Below the pieces are notes generated by a model that searched no databases, was not told the origin of the DNA, and was given only the letters and a program-made list of their open reading frames with translations. 44,588 bases of DNA. It comes from an uncultured Candidatus Saccharimonas sp. (lineage in GTDB: Bacteria; Patescibacteriota; Saccharimonadia; Saccharimonadales; AWTP1-31). The stretch lies in the NCBI GenBank assembly GCA_943353855.1, contig CALRBD010000003.1, positions 1 through 44,588 of the forward strand. The letters run 5' to 3'. A program made the position numbers and the translations under genes. Shown here in pieces: positions 7,317-15,337 of this stretch (the stretch's first letter is position 1; the number at the start of each line of letters is the position of its first letter).

Positions 7317-7322
7317 GTTTTT
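7277..7322 (+). terminator. Intrinsic terminator of the structured RNA
   Basis: Perfect 10-bp stem GAGCCTCTAG (7277-7286) with CTAGAGGCTC (7302-7311), 15-nt loop, then TTTTTGTTTTT. The T-run is on the plus strand only, so it ends plus-strand transcription, 26 nt before the ATG at 7348. Confidence 0.92.
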
Positions 7323-7347
7323 ATAAAAGTATGGCAATCTATTATGG

Positions 7348-7938
7348 ATGATAGACCATACCTTGCCTGAATCGCGTATCGCCTTCTCCGGTTTTAGTGT
7401 GGACGCTCTTGAGTGTTGTCTAGAATACGGCGCCGCAAAATTATCACGAATTATTTCAGAAGAATCTCTTAATCTTCTAAGAGACAAAGGCGTTCCTCAA
7501 TCCCCCGCTCTATTATCGACAAGAATGCCCGAGATTGTAGGTTTTTTGAACCTTTTGGATATCAGAGACCTTGAAGATAGCAAATTAGTTGTAGATGTTA
7601 TCGACCCCTATCCCAATATTGGATCAGCCATGGAGGCTCATGTAGATAGTACTGCTCGCAAAGGCGTATCACTTCTAGTTCCATACTTAGGGTCACGGGC
7701 CCTATTTTCTTGCGATACTGAACCATATGACATCAATAATACGCCGCGTTTTCAAACGACATATGGACCTGGTGATGCAATACTATTACGACAAAATATT
7801 AACTCCGTGAACCAAGAGCCACGTAGCCTTAACCAGGCATGGCATATGGGAGTTGCTTCCGAGCATAGGACTCTAGTAACTATTGATTATCTTAGTGATC
7901 ATATTGCGGTTAGAGAATCGCTAACCGATAATAAATGA
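7348..7938 (+). CDS. Putative Fe(II)/2-oxoglutarate-dependent oxygenase-fold protein
   Basis: 196 residues, soluble. The C-terminal half has the layout of a double-stranded beta-helix oxygenase. HVD at residues 98-100 fits the HxD metal motif, YGPGDAILLR at 139-148 fits the usual strand before the distal site, H166 (AWHMG) fits the distal metal histidine, and R174 eight residues later fits the 2-oxoglutarate-binding arginine, followed by TLVTIDY. This is inferred from motif spacing, not from a recognised close relative; the substrate is unknown. It is the only plus-strand gene in a long minus-strand block. It starts 26 nt after the terminator of the structured RNA, without a clear Shine-Dalgarno sequence, and its last 18 bases overlap the convergent pth gene. 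Readthrough of the terminator could be how it is expressed. Confidence 0.7.
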   Translation: MIDHTLPESRIAFSGFSVDALECCLEYGAAKLSRIISEESLNLLRDKGVPQSPALLSTRMPEIVGFLNLLDIRDLEDSKLVVDVIDPYPNIGSAMEAHVDSTARKGVSLLVPYLGSRALFSCDTEPYDINNTPRFQTTYGPGDAILLRQNINSVNQEPRSLNQAWHMGVASEHRTLVTIDYLSDHIAVRESLTDNK

Positions 7939-8568
7939 TCTAGTTTCAGTAGACAATTTGTGCTGGAAAACTGATTCAATAAGTATACTTTCTGTTTCTC
8001 GTAGGAGCGCAGATGTGTGAGCTTTTTCACTACTATTAAAAGGTTTTAGTACGAAATCTTTAGTGTCTCCATTAGGCTTATCTGGATTATCAATACCTAT
8101 TCGAACTCTACCAAAATCTTCGCCACAATGAGAGATGAGCGACTTAATGCCATTATGTCCTGCCGAACTACCACCAATGCTGGTGCGGATCTGACCGTAC
8201 GGTAGTGCTAACTCATCGTGAACGACAATAGTTTGAGCATTGGCTATTTTATAAAAAGATTGAACTGCCTGAACTGCTCGCCCGCTATCATTCATGAAAG
8301 TTGTAGGTTTAATGACTATGACTCTAGTTCCGCCAAAAATACCACTGACAATATCACAAGATAAGTCTTTTTTGGTTACCCACTGTCCAAATTCATCATG
8401 ACCAGCTACAAAAGCGTTTAAGCAGTCAAATCCGGCATTATGACGCGTTCCTGCGTAAGAATCACCTGGATTACCAAGTCCGACGATCAACAGCGTCTGC
8501 TGGCCTCCTATGGTGTATAGAGGAGCATGTTTTACGTCTGAATGTATCTTCTTTTGAAATAATCCCAT
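7921..8568 (-). CDS. pth: Peptidyl-tRNA hydrolase
   Basis: Recycles peptidyl-tRNAs released from stalled ribosomes. The conserved active-site residues are all present with family spacing: N33 (GLGNPG), H43 (TRHNAGF), N93 (KPTTFMNDSG), D118 (VVHDEL) and N139 (GHNGIKSL). GRVRIGIDNP follows. An N-terminal extension of about 23 residues precedes the usual start; there is no later methionine that would fit, so the ATG at 8568 is kept. It lies 44 bases downstream of der on the same strand. The 3' end overlaps the convergent oxygenase-like gene by 18 bases. Confidence 0.96.
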   Translation of the reverse strand: MGLFQKKIHSDVKHAPLYTIGGQQTLLIVGLGNPGDSYAGTRHNAGFDCLNAFVAGHDEFGQWVTKKDLSCDIVSGIFGGTRVIVIKPTTFMNDSGRAVQAVQSFYKIANAQTIVVHDELALPYGQIRTSIGGSSAGHNGIKSLISHCGEDFGRVRIGIDNPDKPNGDTKDFVLKPFNSSEKAHTSALLRETESILIESVFQHKLSTETRSFIIG

Positions 8569-8612
8569 AACTAAACTGTATTATGGCGTATTAATGCCCT
8601 ATGGAGCAATAT

Positions 8613-10073
8613 TTATTCTTCTTCTGGTCGTGTGCCATGTTTATGGGTCACATGCTTTTCGATAAACCAGAAATGGATTGCACTACCCTCAAAGTTATAT
8701 GACTCACGTAGATTACGTTCCATGAAACGCTTATAGCTCCAGTGGAGAAACTTCGTATGAGAACCAAAGACTTTAAAGCTTGGAATAGAATTATCGTCTT
8801 CGTGCACTATGTAATTAAGTTTTGGTGTTCGGTTCTTAAGTCCTGCTGGAGGGTGCATACTAACAACTTTACGTAGCCACCTGTTTAGCTCGCTAGTCGT
8901 GAATTTTTGTTTTCGTCGTTCATCAATTTCAAGAGCTAATTCAAAGAGTTTAGTTACATTCTGACCCGTTACGGAGCTTGTGATAACGAGTGGAGCCCAT
9001 GGCACAAAGGCAAAGTTGTGACGGATTTGTGCGGCCATTGAATCTCGGGTAAAGGCAGTTTTATCATCATCAATACTGTCCCATTTACTGATCACTAGTA
9101 TGAGGCCCTTACCTGCTTCTTTGATCATGCCAGCAATCTTCTGATCAAGCTGAACATTCAGTTCATTAACGTCCATCAGCATGACACATACATCAGCCTG
9201 TTCAATTGCGCTGAGGCTACGGATAACGCTAAAGCGTTCGATGCCAACTTCGATTTTTCCGTTTTTTCTGATTCCTGCAGTATCTAGGAGTTCGATTTCT
9301 CGACCTTGATATTTCACGATTGTACGGTTAATATCTCGGGTTGTTCCTGCTCTATCGGCAACTATTGCCTGTTGTTTCTTGGCAAGAGTATTAAAGAGCT
9401 GAGACTTACCAACATTTGGTCGGCCAAGGATTGCTATATGTAGTCGATTTGGATCTTCTTCAAGTCTAGCTTTGCCGATATGCTCTACTAAGCATTCTAA
9501 GAGCTCATCTATTCCTGAATTTTGTGAAGCACTAACCAGGATGATTTCTTTAATACCAAGGCGTTGAAAATCGCTGTGTGTCTTGTGTCCAGCCTTGTCC
9601 ATCTTGTTTACAACAAGCAAGACAGGCTTCTTTGTTTTCAGTGCCATTTTTGCAACACGACGATCTTCTTCTGTAATAATCGTGCTTCCTTCAATAACTA
9701 CCCAGATAACATCTGCGCTATCTGCAGCCTGAGTGATTTGCTCCTGAATTGTAAACTCAAAATCATCTTCAGCATCTTTCATACCTGCTGTATCGACGAG
9801 CCAGAAGTCTTGTCTTTCACGCTCGATACTAGTGCGCCATTTTTGCTGTGAACCATCTGTTCGGCGTACTTTTCGAGATGGTTTTTCTTCTTCTTCGGTT
9901 ACCACTTGGGGTACGTCAATATAGACCGATGCTTTTGCCATGATGCTGTCTCGGGTTGTACCCGCTTCATTTGCAACAATAGCTTCTCTGCGTCGTAGAA
10001 TATTATTAAATAACGTCGATTTACCTACGTTGGCGCGGCCAACAATAGCGACGATTGGTAATTTCTTTGCCAT
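8613..10073 (-). CDS. der: Ribosome assembly GTPase Der (EngA)
   Basis: Tandem-GTPase factor for 50S subunit maturation. First G domain: GRANVGKS (12-19), DTAG (94-97), NKMD (156-159). Second G domain: GRPNVGKS (217-224), DTAGIRK (264-270), SKWD (329-332, where the family normally has NKWD). A C-terminal KH-like domain follows. The 486-residue length is above the usual 430-450 because a charged segment of about 35 residues (roughly 54-88, EEEEKPSRKVRR onward) is inserted between switch I and the DTAG motif of the first domain. TAAAAT eight bases before the ATG suggests a leaderless transcript. Identity is secure. Confidence 0.97.
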   Translation of the reverse strand: MAKKLPIVAIVGRANVGKSTLFNNILRRREAIVANEAGTTRDSIMAKASVYIDVPQVVTEEEEKPSRKVRRTDGSQQKWRTSIERERQDFWLVDTAGMKDAEDDFEFTIQEQITQAADSADVIWVVIEGSTIITEEDRRVAKMALKTKKPVLLVVNKMDKAGHKTHSDFQRLGIKEIILVSASQNSGIDELLECLVEHIGKARLEEDPNRLHIAILGRPNVGKSQLFNTLAKKQQAIVADRAGTTRDINRTIVKYQGREIELLDTAGIRKNGKIEVGIERFSVIRSLSAIEQADVCVMLMDVNELNVQLDQKIAGMIKEAGKGLILVISKWDSIDDDKTAFTRDSMAAQIRHNFAFVPWAPLVITSSVTGQNVTKLFELALEIDERRKQKFTTSELNRWLRKVVSMHPPAGLKNRTPKLNYIVHEDDNSIPSFKVFGSHTKFLHWSYKRFMERNLRESYNFEGSAIHFWFIEKHVTHKHGTRPEEE

Positions 10074-10081
10074 TGTCGCTT

Positions 10082-10087
10082 ATTTTA
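10082..10087 (-). promoter_or_regulatory. -10 element of der, leaderless type
   Basis: TAAAAT on the minus strand, 8 nt before the der ATG, in the 34-base gap after the pseudouridine synthase gene. Confidence 0.45.
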
Positions 10088-10107
10088 CCACAAAATACCT
10101 CTGTTGG

Positions 10108-10767
10108 CTAGTCTTCGCTGACGAGTCTGCTGGTTCCGACTGCCGTACCCTTGAGCATGTAATCCCCAAACTGAATTCGGTGCAGCTTAGAGATTGTATA
10201 GCCTAGCTCACCGAATGTACGTCTAATCTGTCGATTACGGCCTTCTGACATTGTTACAGTCCACGAAGTACCTGACCCAGTAAGCCTTAGCGCACTCTTG
10301 CCATCCTCTAGTTCTATACCTTTTTCTATGGCCCGCTTATCCTCTTGTTTAAGGGGCACATATAGTTCTATTTCGTAGACCTTATCTTTGTTATAACTAG
10401 GATGAGTAAGTCGGTTGGCAAGTTCACCATTATTCGTAAGTAATAATAGACCTGAAGAAGCTTTATCTAGACGGCCTACTGGCTTAAGGGAGTGGTATGC
10501 TTCGGGAAGAAGTTCATAAATTGATTTACTGCCTTGACCATCACGGCTTACGACGTACCCAGTTGGTTTATTGAGCATGATTGTAGTAAATGTCTCTTGA
10601 ATCGATAACGGCTTACCATCTAGGCAAACAACGTCGTTTTCCTGGACTGAATAGCCTGCAGACAAAGGTGGCTGTCCATTAACTGAAATACGGCCCCAGG
10701 TTATTGCCTGGTCCGCAGCTCTTCGAGATATGCCTGTTGCTAAGGCTACATATTTATTGATTCGCAT
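10108..10767 (-). CDS. RsuA/RluB/E/F-family pseudouridine synthase
   Basis: Isomerises a specific uridine in ribosomal RNA. Residues 1-50 are an S4 RNA-binding domain (MRINKYVALATGISRRAAD, then GRISVNGQ). The catalytic domain has LNKPTGYVVS, the active-site aspartate D101 in GRLDKASSGLLLLTNNG, and the family's C-terminal GRNRQIRRTFGELGY. The family is certain, but which member (16S or 23S specific) cannot be decided from the sequence. TACACT lies exactly six bases before the ATG, so this gene probably has its own leaderless transcript although it lies only 19 bases after the response regulator gene. Confidence 0.93.
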   Translation of the reverse strand: MRINKYVALATGISRRAADQAITWGRISVNGQPPLSAGYSVQENDVVCLDGKPLSIQETFTTIMLNKPTGYVVSRDGQGSKSIYELLPEAYHSLKPVGRLDKASSGLLLLTNNGELANRLTHPSYNKDKVYEIELYVPLKQEDKRAIEKGIELEDGKSALRLTGSGTSWTVTMSEGRNRQIRRTFGELGYTISKLHRIQFGDYMLKGTAVGTSRLVSED

Positions 10768-10773
10768 TGTACT

Positions 10774-10779
10774 AGTGTA
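10774..10779 (-). promoter_or_regulatory. -10 element of the pseudouridine synthase gene, leaderless type
   Basis: TACACT on the minus strand, 6 nt before the ATG, within the short gap after the response regulator stop codon. Confidence 0.5.
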
Positions 10780-10786
10780 CTAGAGA

Positions 10787-11590
10787 TTAGGCCTGAGGAG
10801 TAGGTGGCGTTACTGGCGGCACTATGACAGGAATTTGAACTGGTCCTGTTGTTGCTGTAGGCATTGCCGGAGCCACTGGCGGTGTGACGTCAGGAATTGA
10901 GGTTGTCTGATCCTCCGCTTCCGCTTCAGCTATGAGTTTTTTCAAGCCGTCGCTCCGTTCGTTAATGTCATTAATTGGTTTAATTACTTTTGTATGTCCT
11001 GGAGAAGAGTTGTTGGAATCAGATTTTACTGGCGGTAGCATTTCGGCAGGCACTGATTTAGCGGTTTCAGCCGTTGGCGTTAGTACTTCTGGCATGATTG
11101 ACTCAGTCTTTTCAGCTGCTTTAGCTGGCTCAGCTGGTGCAGGCGTCACTGGCTCAGCTGGTGCAGCAGGCTCAGCTACCTCAGCTGGCTCAGCTACCTC
11201 AGCTGGTGCTGGTGCAGGCGCTAGATCTCCAAGAACTTCTTTAGCTGCCTGTGCGACATCCTCTAGGGTAACTTGAGATTTTACTAAGTAACGATCTGCA
11301 CCAAGCTTGTCAGCACGTTCTTTATCTTCTGCTTGGTTAAGGGCTGTCATCATAATTACTTTAGTATTCTTGGTCTCAGGTGTACTACGAAGGATATCTA
11401 ACATATCAAAGCCACTGATCTTTGGCATCATTATATCGCTAATTATTAGGTCTGGCTTTTCTTTGACTGCCATAGCTAATGCTTCTTCTCCATCTTTAGC
11501 CGATACTACTTCATAGCCTTCTGCAAGAAGTCGTGCGCCATATATTTCTAAGAGATTTGTATCGTCTTCGACGAGCATTATTTTTGCCAT
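10787..11590 (-). CDS. Response regulator with a long Ala/Pro-rich tail and no output domain
   Basis: Residues 1-122 are a complete receiver domain: acidic pair E8/D9/D10, phosphoacceptor D52 in IISDIMMP, T82 and K104. Instead of a DNA-binding domain, residues 124-267 are low complexity. They contain repeated AEPA/EVAEPAEVAEPAAPAEP units and a final Pro/Thr/Val-rich segment, with only a short helical-looking part (GLKKLIAEAEAEDQ). The partner is the histidine kinase encoded 63 bases upstream on the same strand. The output is probably protein-protein interaction rather than direct DNA binding (inference). The repeat DNA is a likely site of length variation. Confidence 0.92.
   Translation of the reverse strand: MAKIMLVEDDTNLLEIYGARLLAEGYEVVSAKDGEEALAMAVKEKPDLIISDIMMPKISGFDMLDILRSTPETKNTKVIMMTALNQAEDKERADKLGADRYLVKSQVTLEDVAQAAKEVLGDLAPAPAPAEVAEPAEVAEPAAPAEPVTPAPAEPAKAAEKTESIMPEVLTPTAETAKSVPAEMLPPVKSDSNNSSPGHTKVIKPINDINERSDGLKKLIAEAEAEDQTTSIPDVTPPVAPAMPTATTGPVQIPVIVPPVTPPTPQA
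11104..11226 (-). repeat. Short tandem repeats coding for Ala-Glu-Pro units
   Basis: Imperfect repeats of GGCTCAGCTGGTGC / GGCTCAGCTACCTCAGCT on the plus strand encode the AEPA/AEVAEP tract of the response regulator tail. Prone to slippage in multiples of three. Confidence 0.7.
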
Positions 11591-11653
11591 GTAGTGTATT
11601 CCCTCATATGCTTATTTTAATTACATTGTAGCATAACTGGCTTGTAATAAATT

Positions 11654-13123
11654 TCACTTTTTACTGATTTCTACTGCGGTTGGGGTCATTTTAGTACTAA
11701 GCTCGGCGTAGCGCTGATTGCTAAGTCTAGGCAGATTAATAAAGAACGTACTACCCTTGCCTAGTTCGCTCTCGGCCCATATTTGACCGTTATATAATTC
11801 AATGATTTTGCGAGATATATAAAGCCCAAGACCAGTTCCTCCGCTTGTACGAGTAGAGCTATTATCTAGACGGTAGAACTTTTGAAATAGATGTGGTACG
11901 TCTTCAGGCGCCATACCAACTCCAGTATCCTTGACGTATATTTGTACGACGTTAGCATCTCCCGTTAGACCGATGGATATCTTTCCTGAATTGGTATATT
12001 TAACCGCATTGTCATACAAGTTTGTAATAACTTCACGAAGTCGCTCTGGATCGGCGTAGATATTGTAGAGCGGCTGAATGACCTTGGTGCTCCCATCTAA
12101 CTTGCTAGAATTACCTACAGAGGCTCCAGTTGATCCTAGAACGTATTCAACAGTAAGGCTTTTCTTTTGAGCAACAAAGCGCAGATCTTCAGTCAGTTTT
12201 GCTATGAAAGATCCTACTTCAATAATTTCAGGGTTGTTTGTAAGTCTTCCATCGTCTGCTTTCGAACTGGTCAAAAGGTCTTGGAATAGATCTCCAAGGT
12301 GGCGTGTCGCATCATGAGCTTTGGTTAGGTATGACCTTGCCTTATCATCCACTTTGGAAACATTAGAGTTAAGCGCTAGGGACAAGTATCCTTCGATTGC
12401 TGCAACTGGAGTACGCATTTCGTGACTTGCAGTACTTATGAACTCAGCACGTTGCCGAGCAGCTTCCCGTTCCTCGCTTACGTCACGAACTATAGAAACA
12501 GTACCAACTACTGCTCCCATTTCATCTAGCATTGGAGATACACTCATGCTCACAGCTATTTTTTTCTTGCTGCTGTGTGTCGTTACAAAAGCAGCATCAT
12601 CCTTAATCGGCTTACCGGTATCAAAGACTTTCTTAAACGGGTTTTGCTGATCTGTATATGGAGTACCTTTGGTATCCGAGAATGCAAATACTGAATGGTA
12701 GTCAAGGTTTAGGGCATCTTGCGGGTTCCATCCAGCAATTTGAGCAGCACTATTGTTTAGCATTGTAATTTTGCCAGTTTCGTCAGTAACCACAATACCA
12801 TCAGAAACGGATTCCAAAATATTATCTGATTGGTTCTGTGGGGCACTTAGGATCGAATGTACTGGACTATTGTCTGATGTCTTTCTTGAAGCCGTTTGAC
12901 CAGGAAGAGAAAGCCGAGCTTGTGAAATACCTAGGCTTATTGCGGATAATAATATAGCCGCAAATAATGCAAAGATTATGCCTATTGCAGTGCTACTACC
13001 CTTTGAGCCAATGTTAAACAGCAAGAAAATTACCACAAATTGGCTTATAAACACGAATAGTACCCACCCTATCTTCTCGGCAGAACTGGGTGGATTAGTG
13101 GTAGGTTTTACTGAATTTGGCAT
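11654..13123 (-). CDS. Membrane-bound PAS-domain sensor histidine kinase
   Basis: 489 residues. Two membrane segments (about 18-38 and 45-67) with almost no extracytoplasmic loop; then a PAS domain (about 100-215, DNILESVSDGIVVTDETG); a HisKA dimerisation domain with phospho-histidine H234 in STASHEMRTPVAAIEGYL; and an HATPase_c domain with N-box ITNLYDNAVKYT, G1 DTGVGMAPED and G2 GTGLGLYIS. The short loop between the membrane spans suggests sensing inside the membrane or through the PAS domain. It is upstream of and co-oriented with the response regulator, so the two form a two-component system. The target genes are unknown. Confidence 0.94.
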   Translation of the reverse strand: MPNSVKPTTNPPSSAEKIGWVLFVFISQFVVIFLLFNIGSKGSSTAIGIIFALFAAILLSAISLGISQARLSLPGQTASRKTSDNSPVHSILSAPQNQSDNILESVSDGIVVTDETGKITMLNNSAAQIAGWNPQDALNLDYHSVFAFSDTKGTPYTDQQNPFKKVFDTGKPIKDDAAFVTTHSSKKKIAVSMSVSPMLDEMGAVVGTVSIVRDVSEEREAARQRAEFISTASHEMRTPVAAIEGYLSLALNSNVSKVDDKARSYLTKAHDATRHLGDLFQDLLTSSKADDGRLTNNPEIIEVGSFIAKLTEDLRFVAQKKSLTVEYVLGSTGASVGNSSKLDGSTKVIQPLYNIYADPERLREVITNLYDNAVKYTNSGKISIGLTGDANVVQIYVKDTGVGMAPEDVPHLFQKFYRLDNSSTRTSGGTGLGLYISRKIIELYNGQIWAESELGKGSTFFINLPRLSNQRYAELSTKMTPTAVEISKK

Positions 13124-13180
13124 ATTACCATAAGCAATTATGACAGACTCATGTGATAGTCACAACCACTGTTATTGATC

Positions 13181-13209
13181 TGGACGTATCTCTGTAAATC
13201 TGTTAGAAT
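13181..13209 (+). promoter_or_regulatory. Promoter of tRNA-Glu
   Basis: TGGACG (13181-13186), 17-nt spacer, TAGAAT (13204-13209). Start of transcription would be about 15 nt before the tRNA. Confidence 0.55.
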
Positions 13210-13231
13210 TTGCACGTTCACATACGACAAT

Positions 13232-13307
13232 GGCCCCGTCGTCTAGTGGTTAGGATATCTGGTTCTCATCCAGAAGATCGCGGGTTCGAATCCCGCCGGG
13301 GTCACCA
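13232..13307 (+). tRNA. tRNA-Glu (anticodon CTC)
   Basis: Complete cloverleaf. Acceptor GGCCCCG pairs with CGGGGTC (one G-U). The D-arm contains TAGTGGTTAGGA, and the anticodon stem TCTGG/CCAGA has loop TTCTCAT. The T-arm is GCGGG-TTCGAAT-CCCGC, the discriminator is A, and CCA is encoded. It is isolated on the plus strand between minus-strand genes and reads GAG codons. Confidence 0.97.
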
Positions 13308-13349
13308 AAATTTTATAACGAACTTATACTAAGATAGATTTCTAAATAT

Positions 13350-14957
13350 TTATGCTACAATTTTAGTAAATTTAGCGCGCTGTCTTCCTTTGTTCTCACC
13401 ATCGTCTGGCACGTTAAAGTTAAATATTCCACCCGCTCTTATAGGAATCACGAATTCATCTGGGAAACGATCTATACTTGTTTGTTGCAAGGCATCTATT
13501 CCTACCCTAAGCAATGCTTTATTTGCTTCAATTTGTCTATCCATCTCCTCGATATCTGTACTCACCTTAATGGGTTTCTGGTCTATTTTTACAATTTGAG
13601 GAAAACTTTCCCCGACGCCAGAGAGTTGAGCAGTCTGTAGCTCTTGTTCACTTATTGCTATGGCGAAATCGTTCTTTGACAGTCTAAATCCGTGAGCATC
13701 AGGGGCTTGCTCTGTTGGCGCTCCAGGAGTTGAATCGATTGGAGATGAATAAAATGTGCGGTCTATTCCCCCTACGCCTTGACCGTCTGATGATCCTGAG
13801 CCAATACTTCCTATGCTAGGTGGGCTTGTTACGCGACTAATAACTTGCGCCTTGCGATCCTGCTTCATTCGTAGTACGCCATATTCAGCATCTCTTGCGA
13901 AAGGAGCTGAGGATATAACTTCGCGAATAGGAAGTGCTATCGTTCCACCAGTCTTAGTCCCCCCTTTATATCCTGTCGGATCAAATGACTCACTCCAATG
14001 CACCGTAGGCGCATGTAAATGATCACCTAATGATTCAGCAGTTTGTACCTGTACCTCTCCATTTTTTTGTTTTTGCATCCTCCTAGTTAGGATTTCGCCA
14101 TTTGACCGTGTCTTAGTAATATCGCTCGAATTATGGAATAACAGTTGCCCCGCATGGCGAACATCATTCCAGAAACGCTCAGTCGCTCTATCTATTGAAG
14201 CTGTAGGCCTTTCTAGAACCGGCAAAAATATTTTTCTATTCTCTACAAGACCATACTTTACATCACCAAAAGACATACGAACAGCACCGTAGTCAGTAAA
14301 ATGGGGTGACTCTGTAACGACATTTTTTACTCGAGAAAATATATCTTTGACTATTTCAATCTCTTCTTCACCAATCGAAGTAACGCCAACACTTGCTTCG
14401 CTAAATAAAGAGGCGCTGCATTCTATGAGCAACATTTGCTCTACGCACTCAAGCTTTGGATCTTCTGGATTGGCCAATCTCTCGAGGCGTACTTTTGCAA
14501 GTAAGGGCGCAGCAATTCGTGTGATTGCTGGAGGCATGTTGCCATATCCAACCATAGCCTCATATAGATGCTGAGTGTCTAGACCACTTTCATTGCTTGC
14601 GTCAACGATAGACTGTAGTTCAGTCTGTCGCTCGACTTTTTGTTCTTCAGACAAAGTCTTGGGGTCTTCTGTGATACTTTTATCTATTGTTGATACCAAA
14701 GCATAATTTGTTTCAAAATATTGAGTCAGTGCCTCTTTCATTTGAGGTGTCTCTTCAAAATCAACCTTGGCCAAGGCCTCTCTTACTCGTTTTTCAATAG
14801 CCTCAGGGCTCCGTAATGTATCAAGAGTAGAACTGACTGCAACTTCACCTACACCTTCCGCTACCTCAGGGTCAATGGGGTCATTAATTGCCTCTGGCAT
14901 AATATCTTCAGGCTTTATTGGTTGTATATTGGATTGCGGTATTGTTTCTGTGCTCAT
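13350..14957 (-). CDS. Large hypothetical protein, 535 residues
   Basis: I do not recognise a domain. There is no signal peptide or membrane helix. An acidic N-terminus (1-45) leads into a helix-rich region of about 45-300, where KEALTQYFETNYALV and conserved-looking RMSFGDVKYGLVENRKIF stand out. A flexible Gly/Ser/Pro region follows (about 385-425, GSIGSGSSDGQGVGG), then a C-terminal part ending in a basic stretch NKGRQRAKFTKIVA. A stretch GGTKTGGTIALPIREVI lies near 335-350. The ATG at 14957 is backed by a strong Shine-Dalgarno sequence (AAAGGGAT). It stands alone between tRNA-Glu and a small membrane protein gene. Length and good translation signals make it a real gene, probably lineage-specific. 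Confidence 0.8.
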   Translation of the reverse strand: MSTETIPQSNIQPIKPEDIMPEAINDPIDPEVAEGVGEVAVSSTLDTLRSPEAIEKRVREALAKVDFEETPQMKEALTQYFETNYALVSTIDKSITEDPKTLSEEQKVERQTELQSIVDASNESGLDTQHLYEAMVGYGNMPPAITRIAAPLLAKVRLERLANPEDPKLECVEQMLLIECSASLFSEASVGVTSIGEEEIEIVKDIFSRVKNVVTESPHFTDYGAVRMSFGDVKYGLVENRKIFLPVLERPTASIDRATERFWNDVRHAGQLLFHNSSDITKTRSNGEILTRRMQKQKNGEVQVQTAESLGDHLHAPTVHWSESFDPTGYKGGTKTGGTIALPIREVISSAPFARDAEYGVLRMKQDRKAQVISRVTSPPSIGSIGSGSSDGQGVGGIDRTFYSSPIDSTPGAPTEQAPDAHGFRLSKNDFAIAISEQELQTAQLSGVGESFPQIVKIDQKPIKVSTDIEEMDRQIEANKALLRVGIDALQQTSIDRFPDEFVIPIRAGGIFNFNVPDDGENKGRQRAKFTKIVA

Positions 14958-15103
14958 ATCATCCCTTTATTGTTTATAAGTAGTATAGGCTATGTTTATA
15001 CGAACAGTATTTATTATACTCGTCCACTTATTCTTTAGCTTACTTTTTTAATCTCATCACATGAAAAAATACACCAACAGATGATATGATAGATATGACA
15101 ATC

Positions 15104-15337
15104 ATGAAAATATTAATTATACTTGCCGTTCTTATTGCTATCGTTCTTGCTGTAATGGTATATGTTTACCTAGATTACCGGAGGCATAAAAAGCCATTAC
15201 TAAGCGTTGACCCAAACGTTAACTACAGCTTGTTCCACCATATAGCAGTAGTGACGATTCCAATTTTCCGTTATCGCCTTTCTATTCGTTTATCTAAAGT
15301 TAATCCTCAGAACTCTCGAGGTGTCCACAAGTTTTAA
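15104..15337 (+). CDS. Small single-span membrane protein, 77 residues
   Basis: Product begins MKILIILAVL, one membrane segment (about residues 2-23), then a basic stretch DYRRHKKP and a cytoplasmic-looking tail rich in Arg/Lys. No family recognised. Start choice: an extended -10 element TGATATGAT ends at 15090, so transcription should begin near 15097. ATG 15104 is the first start codon fully within that transcript; ATG 15086 and 15095 lie at or before the predicted start. The stop codon overlaps the convergent rlmH by four bases. Confidence 0.6.
   Translation: MKILIILAVLIAIVLAVMVYVYLDYRRHKKPLLSVDPNVNYSLFHHIAVVTIPIFRYRLSIRLSKVNPQNSRGVHKF

Noticed and set aside
10932-11276. Long plus-strand open frame opposite the response regulator tail.
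   Set aside because: It is the mirror of the Ala/Pro repeat coding on the other strand, Ser/Ala/Gly-rich and without start signals.
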